DNA of 9,713 nucleotides from Oribacterium sp. UBA3737 (GTDB lineage: Bacteria > Bacillota_A > Clostridia > Lachnospirales > Lachnospiraceae): positions 1 to 9,713 of the forward strand of contig DFGZ01000378.1 in the NCBI GenBank assembly GCA_002371295.1. The letters run 5' to 3'. The position numbers and the translations under genes were made by a program. This document shows positions 1-6,907 of this stretch, piece by piece. The notes below the pieces were generated by a model. It worked only from the letters and a program-made list of their open reading frames with translations. It was not told the DNA's origin and searched no databases. The stretch's first letter is position 1, and each line of letters opens with the position of its first letter.

Positions 1-147
1 GACCAGATCTGGGGCTATGAATATATCGGAGATACCAGAACCGTTGACGTGCACATCAAACGTCTTCGTGAAAAGCTCAGCGACAACGAGAAATGGAGGC
101 TGGCAACGATCTGGGGTATCGGATACAAATTTGAGGTACAGCAGTAA
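1..147 (+). CDS. OmpR-family response regulator, C-terminal end only (partial)
   Basis: The frame is open from the first base to a TAA at 145-147 and encodes 48 residues, so the gene starts upstream of the window. What is visible is the recognition helix and wing of a winged-helix DNA-binding domain of the OmpR/PhoB type: the stretch [14 protein letters not shown] followed by the wing motif [10 protein letters not shown]. The receiver domain with its phospho-acceptor aspartate is not in the window. The stop codon is followed immediately by the ATG of a histidine kinase, so this is almost certainly the cognate regulator phosphorylated by that kinase. The signal and the target genes cannot be read from this fragment. 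Family assignment is firm; a specific gene name would be a guess. Confidence 0.93.
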   Translation, partial: DQIWGYEYIGDTRTVDVHIKRLREKLSDNEKWRLATIWGIGYKFEVQQ

Positions 148-1581
148 ATGAAAAGAACGTTATATGTCAAATTTCTGCTGGCATATCTTTTGTTTGGCAT
201 ATTTGGATTTGTGGTAGTGGCCACCTTCGTGTATGGAATGACCTATGACCGTCTGCGAAGAGACAAGGCTGACAGCATGTATCAGATGGCCACCCAGATT
301 GCCAACACCTATGCAGCGGATCTGTATAACAGTGAGACATCGCTGGAGGCGGTTTACGGAGAGCTGTCTTCCCTTTCCATGTACATGGATGGCTCACCCA
401 TCTGGATCGTCAACCCTTCGGGGCGTCTGGTTCTTGATTCATCAAGGGCGCTTCTTCCGGGGGAAGAGATTGTGATAGACGGCTTTGACCCGACGGTGAC
501 GGGAAGCTCCTACTACACCACCGGCAATTTCTGGGGCTCCTTCAGACAGGAAATGCTCAGCGTTTTTGCGCCCATCACAGCCAACTACAAGGTGCAGGCA
601 TACGTGGTTATCCACACACCCATTGCGGGGCTTCAGAGTAAAGCCAACACTTTTTTGAATATATCCTACCTGATGCTGATAGTTCTTTTCCTGCTGTCTC
701 TTATCATTCTGATCTTCTTTACGGAGCTGGTCTATGTGCCACTTCGTAAGATAACCACAGCTACTGAGCAGTACGCTGCGGGAAATATGGGATATGAGTT
801 TTCGGTGGAGTCTGAGGATGAGATGGGATACCTTGCTGCGTCGCTTTCCTACATGGCAGGTGAGATTGCCCGTCAGGAGGAGGACCAGAAGAAGTTCATT
901 GCCAACGTCTCCCACGACTTCAGATCTCCCCTTACTTCTATAAGAGGTTATCTTGTAGCGATGCAGGACGGGACGATCCCGGAGGAGATGCACGGCAAGT
1001 ATCTGGGCATTGTCATCAACGAGACCGACAGACTGACAAAGCTCACCAACGAGCTTCTTACACTGAACAATATCAGTTCCAAGGGCATGCTCCTTGATAA
1101 GACTGATTTCGATATCAACCAGGTGATCAGGGAGGTTGCGGAGTCCTGCGAAGGCTCCTGCAGGGACAAGCATATCGCCATTGAGCTGGTGCTTACCGAT
1201 GACAAGATGCTGGTTAATGCAGACATGAGCAAGATCCAGCAGGTTCTTTATAACCTTTTGGACAACGCCATCAAGTTCAGTCACCATGACTCTTCCATCA
1301 AGATCGAGACCACGGAGAAGCACAGCAAGGTCTTTGTATCTGTGAAGGACAGCGGAATCGGAATCCCCAAGGAGGACCAGAAGCTTATCTTTGACAGGTT
1401 CTACAAGTCAGACGCCTCAAGGGGTAAGGACAAGAAGGGCACAGGCCTTGGACTTTCAATTGTTAAAGAGATCATTAAAGCCCACGAGGAGAACATCAAC
1501 GTTATCAGTACTCAGGGCGTGGGAACAGAGTTTATCTTTTCTCTTCCAAAGGCAGCAGCTATGGATGCGGAGGACGAGTAA
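148..1581 (+). CDS. Membrane sensor histidine kinase (HAMP-HisKA-HATPase_c), partner of the upstream regulator
   Basis: This 477-residue inner-membrane sensor should autophosphorylate on histidine and pass the phosphate to the preceding OmpR-type regulator. Visible in order: a transmembrane helix at about 8-28, an extracytoplasmic sensor region to about 172, a second helix at about 173-194, a HAMP linker to about 245, then the kinase core. The H-box is NVSHDFRSPL with His256. The N-box is NLLDNA around Asn369-Asn373, the G1 box DSGIGIP begins at Asp401, the F-box FDRF at about 415, and the G2 box GTGLGL begins at Gly431. No catalytic motif is missing. A GAGGT ribosome binding site at 133-137 lies 10 nt before the ATG, which directly abuts the regulator stop, so the two are co-translated. 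The sensor region shows no ligand signature I recognise; the overall layout is like PhoR/ResE/BaeS-type kinases. Confidence 0.95.
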   Translation: MKRTLYVKFLLAYLLFGIFGFVVVATFVYGMTYDRLRRDKADSMYQMATQIANTYAADLYNSETSLEAVYGELSSLSMYMDGSPIWIVNPSGRLVLDSSRALLPGEEIVIDGFDPTVTGSSYYTTGNFWGSFRQEMLSVFAPITANYKVQAYVVIHTPIAGLQSKANTFLNISYLMLIVLFLLSLIILIFFTELVYVPLRKITTATEQYAAGNMGYEFSVESEDEMGYLAASLSYMAGEIARQEEDQKKFIANVSHDFRSPLTSIRGYLVAMQDGTIPEEMHGKYLGIVINETDRLTKLTNELLTLNNISSKGMLLDKTDFDINQVIREVAESCEGSCRDKHIAIELVLTDDKMLVNADMSKIQQVLYNLLDNAIKFSHHDSSIKIETTEKHSKVFVSVKDSGIGIPKEDQKLIFDRFYKSDASRGKDKKGTGLGLSIVKEIIKAHEENINVISTQGVGTEFIFSLPKAAAMDAEDE

Positions 1582-1584
1582 GTT

Positions 1585-2079
1585 ATGCATATAGTTTTAC
1601 ATCAGCCGGAGATTCCACAGAACACCGGCAATATCGGGAGAACCTGTGTGGCTACCGGGACTCCCCTTCACCTTATTGAACCCTTGGGGTTCCGTCTTGG
1701 TGAAAAAGAGCTAAAGAGAGCCGGAATGGATTACTGGGATAAACTCTCGGTTACCAGATATATAGATTACGAGGATTTTAAGAATCAGCACCCGGGGGCT
1801 AAGATATGGTACGCCACCACCAAGGCAAAGCGCACCTATGCCGAAGTCTCTTTTGGCATGGATGATTACATCATGTTTGGAAAAGAGAGCGCGGGAATCC
1901 CCGAGGAGATACTGGTGGAGAATGAAGAGACCTGCATAAGGATCCCCATGGGAGAGGATATCAGGTCCCTCAACCTTTCCAACTCAGTGGCCATCGTATT
2001 GTACGAGGCCCTTCGGCAAAATGACTTTGCAGGACTTGAGAGGGAAGGCGAGCTTCACAGGCTACAGTGGAAGCGATGA
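1585..2079 (+). CDS. trmL: tRNA (cytidine(34)-2'-O)-methyltransferase TrmL (SpoU/SPOUT family)
   Basis: TrmL transfers a methyl group from S-adenosylmethionine to the 2'-OH of the wobble nucleotide 34 of certain leucine tRNAs, in the cytoplasm. The 164-residue length matches the single-domain TrmL subgroup of SPOUT methylases, which lacks an extra RNA-binding domain. All three SpoU motifs are readable: motif 1 around NTGNIGR (Asn13-Arg19), motif 2 around FGKESAGIP, and motif 3 SLNLSNSVAIVLYEAL from about Ser128, which forms the trefoil-knot SAM site. The start ATG lies 3 nt after the kinase stop, with GGAGG at 1569-1573 inside the kinase 3' end. Co-transcription with the two-component genes is likely, but a functional link is not implied. 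Housekeeping gene with no visible defect. Confidence 0.93.
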   Translation: MHIVLHQPEIPQNTGNIGRTCVATGTPLHLIEPLGFRLGEKELKRAGMDYWDKLSVTRYIDYEDFKNQHPGAKIWYATTKAKRTYAEVSFGMDDYIMFGKESAGIPEEILVENEETCIRIPMGEDIRSLNLSNSVAIVLYEALRQNDFAGLEREGELHRLQWKR

Positions 2080-2119
2080 CTTGATGAGGACTTTTGAGGC
2101 AGGTCAGAGCTTTGTTGTG

Positions 2120-2125
2120 AGAGGA
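2120..2125 (+). promoter_or_regulatory. Ribosome binding site that decides the rlmD start
   Basis: AGAGGA at 2120-2125 ends 6 nt before the ATG at 2132, ideal spacing. The frame is open further upstream, with ATGs at 2021, 2084 and 2126. The first lies inside trmL, I see no clear Shine-Dalgarno sequence before 2084, and 2126 is immediately adjacent to this site. The residues upstream of 2132 do not look like the family N-terminus. Confidence 0.6.
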
Positions 2126-2131
2126 ATGAAT

Positions 2132-3862
2132 ATGGCAAAAGAGAAAGTTTCAACCGGAATGTTTTCCAAAGACGATATGGTTGAGGTTGAGATAACTGAC
2201 ATTGGCACAGACGGAGAGGGTATAGGCAAGGTAGAGGGCTATACCCTTTTTATAAAGGATGCAGTGATAGGAGATAAGGTAAGAGCCAAGGTTATGAAGG
2301 CCAAGAAAAACTACGGTTATGCCCACCTGGAGGAGATCATGGTAAGTTCACCTTACAGGCAGGAGGCGCCATGCCCAATTGCAAGGCAGTGTGGTGGCTG
2401 TCAGCTGCAGAACATGACCTATGACAGGCAGCTTACCTTCAAACAGAACAAGGTCCGGAACAATATAGTAAGGCTCGGGGGCTTTAGAGAGGCATTTGTG
2501 GACAGTATCATGGAGCCTGTCATGGGTATGGATGATCCCTGGAGATACAGGAACAAGGCCCAGTATCCCATTGGCGTTGGGAAAGATGGAAATCCCGTTG
2601 CGGGTTTTTACGCAGGAAGGACCCACAGTATCATTCCTGTTTCAGACTGTCTTATAGGTGTTACTGAGAATGAGGAGATACTTGATGCCGTTCTGGACCA
2701 CATGAAGAGTTTCCATGTCAGCGCCTATGATGAGAATTCAGGGCATGGTCTGGTGCGCCACGTGCTGATCCGAAAGGGTTTTGAGAGCGGTCAGATAATG
2801 GTATGCCTTGTGGTCAACTATGGGGCTAGGCCTGAATTTTCCGGAAGAGAGATGAAAAGAGATTTCATCCCGGGACAGGAGAGGCTTATTGATGCTCTTT
2901 CCAAGATTCAGGGAATGACCAGCATTTCTGTCAGTGTAAACACAGAGAAGACCAATGTCATCATGGGAACTGAGATACATACTATCTGGGGAAAGGACAC
3001 CATAAAGGATAAGATCGGGGAACTGGAATTTGAAATTTCACCCCTGTCATTTTTCCAGGTTAATCCCGTCCAGACCAGGAAATTATACGGAAAGGCCATA
3101 GAATATGCAGCCCTTACAGGAAAAGAGACTGTATGGGATCTGTACTGTGGTATAGGAACGATTACGCTTTCCATGGCAAAGGCAGCAGGGAAGGTCTACG
3201 GCGTGGAGATAGTGCCGGAGGCAATAGAGGATGCAAAGAAGAACGCTGCTCGAAACGGCATTGAGAATGTGGAGTTTTTCTGCGGAAAAGCAGAGGAGGT
3301 TCTGCCGGAGTTCTATGAAAAAGGACAGGGTGGCTCCGCTCTTCACCCGGATGTCATCGTGGTGGATCCGCCCAGAAAGGGGTGCGACGAAAAGTGCCTT
3401 GAAACCATGCTGAAGATGTCTCCGGACCGTATCGTTTACGTCAGCTGCGACTCAGCGACCCTGGCCAGAGACCTCAGAATCCTTGCAGATGGCGGCTACA
3501 ACCTGAAGTCCATCTGCCCATGCGACATGTTCCCCTGGTCCAGTCATGTGGAGACGGTATGTCTTTTGTCCAAACTTTCAAGTGCGAAGCACCATATAGA
3601 GATAAATGTGGATATGGACGAGCTTGACCTGACCAGTGCGGAGGCAAAGGCAACGTACAAAGAGATAGAGGAATGGGTGCGCAATAAGTACGGCTTCCAT
3701 GTTACGAATCTCAATATCGCTCAGGTAAAACAGAAGCATGGGATCATTGAAAGGGAGAACTATAACAAACCCAAGTCGCCGGACAGTAAACAGCCGGGAT
3801 GTCCGGAAGAGAAGGTAAAGGCGATTGAGGATGCTATGAGGCATTTTCAGATGATTGAATAG
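2132..3862 (+). CDS. rlmD: 23S rRNA (uracil-C5)-methyltransferase, RlmD/RlmCD (TrmA/RumA) family
   Basis: From ATG 2132 this is a 576-residue enzyme that methylates C5 of a uracil (U1939 type) in 23S rRNA using SAM. An N-terminal TRAM RNA-binding domain (about 8-65) is followed by the iron-sulfur cysteines Cys81, Cys87, Cys90 (Cx5CGGC) and Cys173. The Rossmann methylase domain has the SAM motif VWDLYCGIGT from about Val334, DPPRKG from Asp412, the catalytic nucleophile Cys439 in VSCDSATLARDL, and the closing SHVETVCLL motif. About 100 residues follow this normal endpoint: a lysine- and glutamate-rich tail containing DMDELDLTSAEAKATY and an IIERENYN stretch, a tail seen on RlmD in Clostridia. 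The gene starts about 50 nt after trmL, so it may be co-transcribed. Gram-positive paralogues can modify U747 as well as U1939, so exact site specificity is uncertain. Confidence 0.92.
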   Translation: MAKEKVSTGMFSKDDMVEVEITDIGTDGEGIGKVEGYTLFIKDAVIGDKVRAKVMKAKKNYGYAHLEEIMVSSPYRQEAPCPIARQCGGCQLQNMTYDRQLTFKQNKVRNNIVRLGGFREAFVDSIMEPVMGMDDPWRYRNKAQYPIGVGKDGNPVAGFYAGRTHSIIPVSDCLIGVTENEEILDAVLDHMKSFHVSAYDENSGHGLVRHVLIRKGFESGQIMVCLVVNYGARPEFSGREMKRDFIPGQERLIDALSKIQGMTSISVSVNTEKTNVIMGTEIHTIWGKDTIKDKIGELEFEISPLSFFQVNPVQTRKLYGKAIEYAALTGKETVWDLYCGIGTITLSMAKAAGKVYGVEIVPEAIEDAKKNAARNGIENVEFFCGKAEEVLPEFYEKGQGGSALHPDVIVVDPPRKGCDEKCLETMLKMSPDRIVYVSCDSATLARDLRILADGGYNLKSICPCDMFPWSSHVETVCLLSKLSSAKHHIEINVDMDELDLTSAEAKATYKEIEEWVRNKYGFHVTNLNIAQVKQKHGIIERENYNKPKSPDSKQPGCPEEKVKAIEDAMRHFQMIE

Positions 3863-3914
3863 AATATAGATATCCAGGCGAATAAATACTGTTCTTTTTC
3901 TGAAGGGGAACTTT

Positions 3915-4595
3915 GTGGTCCCTTTAAGCTACGGGATCCTCGGAGCGGCGCTGTTTGCGGTCTCACTTTCATTTCCTGACCTTATGGCAACCGGCAAAAC
4001 CGGTGCAGTGGACAGCGTTTCTGTTTCCCGCAGATCCTTACGCCTCTCTGAGCATAAGTGCTTTTTATGGATGCTGATCGGCTTAAGCCTTGTCATGCTC
4101 TTTCATAACATGCTTATGACTTATTTTATCTATGTGATAGAGCGTGCCGGCGGCAACAGCGGCGATATGGGCATGGCCGTCGGTGTTGCTGCCGTCGTCG
4201 AGATACCTGTGCTCTTTCTTTATACGAGAGTCAGAAAAGACCGCCCCTCGGCCGGATTCCTTACGATATCCGGCTTCGCTTTCCTCTTAAAGGCCGTGCT
4301 CTTTATCTTTGCATAATCTGTCGGAATGATATATCTGATACAATGCCTTCAGTGCCTGGCATACGGACTCATGGCGGCTTCGAGGGTCTATTACGTGGAC
4401 GAGACCGTGGGTGAGGAAAACGAAGCCACCGGGCAGGCATATATCGCAGCGACCGAGACCATAGGGCTGGTGCTCGGAAGTGCCCTCGGAGGACTCATCA
4501 TGCAAAATCTCGGATTGGAAACCTTACTTGTTGTGGGTGCCGTAGCATGTGCAGCCGGAGCCTCATTCATGTTGCTTTCCAACCTGAAAAAATAG
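3915..4595 (+). pseudogene. MFS transporter remnant: C-terminal half with internal stop
   Basis: One reading frame from 3870 to 4595 encodes the last part of a major facilitator permease but is cut by a TAA at 4314-4316; both sides of the stop are in the same frame and read as one protein. About 225 residues are recognisable from the GTG at 3915: one helix at the start (VVPLSYGILGAALFAVSL), then roughly five or six more, including LVMLFHNMLMTYFIYVI and TIGLVLGSALGGLI. An intact permease would be near 400 residues, so the first half (about five or six helices) is absent. Only about 50 bases separate it from rlmD, so the missing part was deleted rather than frameshifted. The character recalls the PPP/MFS_1-like (nucleoside or phenylpropionate transporter) group, but that is tentative. 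An AGGGGAA sequence precedes the GTG, but a functional product is unlikely. Confidence 0.8.
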
Positions 4596-4628
4596 AATTA
4601 TGTGAAACAGCATAGGTATATATACACA

Positions 4629-4634
4629 TGAGGT
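4629..4634 (+). promoter_or_regulatory. Ribosome binding site of the synthetase-kinase gene
   Basis: TGAGGT at 4629-4634 lies 5 nt before the ATG at 4640 and supports that start. The 44-base gap after the transporter remnant also holds the 10-bp palindrome GTATATATAC at 4616-4625. A convincing -35/-10 pair is not visible, so where transcription begins is unclear. Confidence 0.55.
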
Positions 4635-4639
4635 AAGTT

Positions 4640-6907
4640 ATGACTGAAAACAAAAGTAAAAACATTTTGGAAATGCTGGAACAACACGTGATCAGCCTGC
4701 CGGACCGGCAGGCTGTCATATATGAACCGGGGGAAAGAATTACCTACAGGGAACTGTGGATGCTCTCCGGAAGGATTTATGCATGGCTGAAGGCGAAAGG
4801 GATCGGCGCAGAAGATGTAGTGATGTTCTGTCTTCCCAGAGGGATCGGCCTGTACGCATGCATTGTGGGTACACTGCGTGCCGGAGCTGCTTTTGTCCTG
4901 ACAGAAACGGACAACAGTCCCGTACGCACTGCCTACATCCGTAAGGACAGCGAATGCAGGCTGTTCGTGGATGAAAAATGTATGGAGGAGATCATGCAGA
5001 CCGAGCCTCTGGAAGGATATGAACCTGTAGAACTCCACAATCTCTGCTACATTGCCTATACATCCGGCACAACAGGTAATCCGAAGGGGGTTCTGCATGA
5101 ATACGGCTCCCTCGAAAATGCCTGGAAATCCCTGCGATGGAACGGGATTCCCCTGATTGGAGAGCAGGATACTTTTCTTGCGATGAGCCCGATGAACTTT
5201 GTTTCCCTGCCGATCATCTTCGCTGCAGCATGCGCTTTTGGGTACACGGTGGCGCTCATGCCCTACGCGTACAGCAAGACAGACGAAAGTTTTGGCAACT
5301 ATCTCGAGGAGGCCGGTGTAAACTGCGGGTATCTGACGCCATCATTTCTGCAAAATCATTATCCGTTCCGTCACCCCTGGAGAATGTGTATTATGTCCAG
5401 CGAGCCGGCGGACGGCCTCTATATTCAGGATATGAAGTGCTACAACTGTTATGCCTCCACAGAGTCAGGATGTCTTTTGACAGTCTTTGAACTGCCTTAT
5501 GCCATGACGCCGGCACCTGTCGGTAAATCACAGTCAGATATCGAAGTCTTTGTACTGGATGAAGATGAAATGGAGTTGCTGCCGGGCGAGGTGGGAGAAA
5601 TCTGTTACCGGAACCCGTACGTGCGCGGGTATCTGAATCTGCCGGAACGCACACGCAATCTCCTGCGCGGCAGGATATTTCATCCCGGTGATGCGGGGTG
5701 CATGACGGAGGATGGCGACCTGATCGTCTGTGGGCGCGTGGATGAAATGTTCAAGATCAGCGGATACCGGATCGAACCGGAGGAAATTGCTGCGGCCGTC
5801 CGGAAAGTGAGCGATATTTCCCATCTTGTTGTCAGGGGCTTTGTATACAAGGATGTTGCCGCAATTAATGTATTCTATACGGATGATACAGAAGTGGACA
5901 CGGCCCAGATGAGGGAACGGCTGCTTACTCTGCTGCCCGAATATATGGTTCCCACCGGATTCATCCGTTTGAAAAACTTTCCGCTGCTGGAGACCGGAAA
6001 GCTGGACAAACTTAGCCTCCTCCCTTCGGAGGGAAGCTGGGATGCGTTCAGGAAGGTCTCTTCCCCCACTTTACCCATACTCGGAAAAGGGAAAACAGCC
6101 ACGATCTATGCCCTGGGGGAAGATAAGGCGTTGAAGGTATACAGGCCGTCCATCCCGTTTCTCACGATCCGTCAGGAGCAGGTACTGACAGAGGCGGCAC
6201 ACGACATGGGACTTCCCGTGCCGAACGCTTATGAGATCGTACATGTGGGGGCAGGATACGGTGTCATGATGGACAAAATAGAGGGAGAGCCTGTGGAGAA
6301 TATCCTCAGGGATCAGCCTGAGAGGCGGGACGACGTGATCCGATGCTTCGCTGAAGCCGTCAGGAAGCTTCATGCGGTAACTGTAAAGGATGATCGTCTT
6401 CCCGATATTAGGGAAGTCTCCATAAACCTCACCGGATATCTGGATGAAGCCTTCTGCACAAAAGAGGAAGCCGTAAAGATCCGGGCGGTGTTTGAAGCAG
6501 TTCCGAAGGCGGATACCTTTGTACACGGCGACTGTCATCCAGGCAATGCGATCGCCGGGGAAATGACATTTATTGACCTCATGCTCTGCGGTCGGGGTGA
6601 TCCGGTCTTTGACCTTTTGTGTATGTATTCCCACTATGTTTTCCTTCCCTCATTTGTGACTGATGAAAAATACAGGAAGGAGAACGGGATGGACAAAAGG
6701 GAAGCGGAGGCACTGTTTGACTCATTTCTGCGGGCATACCGCCCTGATCTGCCGGAGGCAGAAATTGCAGAATGGAAGGAACAGATCAAAGGGGTTCATG
6801 CGGCAAGGATCTGCCTTGCTCCTGTCGTGATGCCCGGCATATTCCCTACAGAAGTGCTTAAGGCGGCAAAGGACAGAGCTGTCCGGTTTTCCGAAAAAAT
6901 AATGTGA
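4640..6907 (+). CDS. Adenylate-forming (AMP-binding) domain fused to an APH-like phosphotransferase
   Basis: This 755-residue cytoplasmic protein joins two enzymes. Residues about 1-465 form an ANL-superfamily adenylation domain, expected to activate a carboxylate as its acyl-AMP. The A3 loop is YTSGTTGNPKG (140-150), A5 is YASTESG (271-277), A7 has Asp351 in HPGDAG, A8 is GRVDEMFKISGYRIEPEEI from Gly365, and A10 has the catalytic lysine Lys454 in TGKLDK. Residues about 478-755 form an aminoglycoside/choline-kinase-like fold: a glycine-rich GKGKTATIYALG loop near 482, ATP lysine Lys499 in ALKVYRP, the catalytic loop HGDCHPGN (Asp631, Asn636) and the metal-binding IDLM (Asp646) followed by GRGDP. 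The kinase half resembles the TIGR02172-type family. No carrier-protein or condensation domain is attached. Where amino-acid-activating NRPS domains have FDxS, this reads MNFVS, hinting that the substrate may not be a standard alpha-amino acid. The stop overlaps the next gene's start. Substrates are unknown. Confidence 0.88.
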   Translation: MTENKSKNILEMLEQHVISLPDRQAVIYEPGERITYRELWMLSGRIYAWLKAKGIGAEDVVMFCLPRGIGLYACIVGTLRAGAAFVLTETDNSPVRTAYIRKDSECRLFVDEKCMEEIMQTEPLEGYEPVELHNLCYIAYTSGTTGNPKGVLHEYGSLENAWKSLRWNGIPLIGEQDTFLAMSPMNFVSLPIIFAAACAFGYTVALMPYAYSKTDESFGNYLEEAGVNCGYLTPSFLQNHYPFRHPWRMCIMSSEPADGLYIQDMKCYNCYASTESGCLLTVFELPYAMTPAPVGKSQSDIEVFVLDEDEMELLPGEVGEICYRNPYVRGYLNLPERTRNLLRGRIFHPGDAGCMTEDGDLIVCGRVDEMFKISGYRIEPEEIAAAVRKVSDISHLVVRGFVYKDVAAINVFYTDDTEVDTAQMRERLLTLLPEYMVPTGFIRLKNFPLLETGKLDKLSLLPSEGSWDAFRKVSSPTLPILGKGKTATIYALGEDKALKVYRPSIPFLTIRQEQVLTEAAHDMGLPVPNAYEIVHVGAGYGVMMDKIEGEPVENILRDQPERRDDVIRCFAEAVRKLHAVTVKDDRLPDIREVSINLTGYLDEAFCTKEEAVKIRAVFEAVPKADTFVHGDCHPGNAIAGEMTFIDLMLCGRGDPVFDLLCMYSHYVFLPSFVTDEKYRKENGMDKREAEALFDSFLRAYRPDLPEAEIAEWKEQIKGVHAARICLAPVVMPGIFPTEVLKAAKDRAVRFSEKIM
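4693..4715 (+). repeat. GC-rich perfect inverted repeat near the start of the synthetase-kinase gene
   Basis: Arms of 11 bases (CAGCCTGCCGG at 4693-4703 and CCGGCAGGCTG at 4705-4715) flank a single A, beginning 53 bases after the start codon. In RNA the innermost pairs would open to give a stem of about 10 bp. It lies within codons for SLPDRQAV, a common A-domain opening, so it may be a by-product of codon choice, or an operator or translation-modulating hairpin. Confidence 0.5.

Noticed and set aside
442..1323. Long open frame (293 codons) on the - strand
   Set aside because: It lies antisense within the histidine kinase gene, whose frame has all its catalytic motifs; the antisense protein shows no recognisable domain.
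2021..2131. Longer rlmD product starting inside trmL
   Set aside because: No good ribosome binding site at the upstream ATGs, and the extra residues are unlike the family; ATG 2132 has an ideal site.
3915..4316. A functional small membrane protein starting at GTG 3915
   Set aside because: The frame continues past the TAA into matching MFS sequence, and the start falls inside what looks like a mid-protein helix, so a degraded permease explains it better.
4598..5098. 166-codon open frame on the - strand
   Set aside because: Antisense to the adenylation domain; cysteine- and histidine-rich composition is typical of a shadow frame.
6071..6634. 187-codon open frame on the - strand
   Set aside because: Antisense to the kinase half of the fusion, which has clear catalytic motifs; no domain or ribosome binding site supports it.
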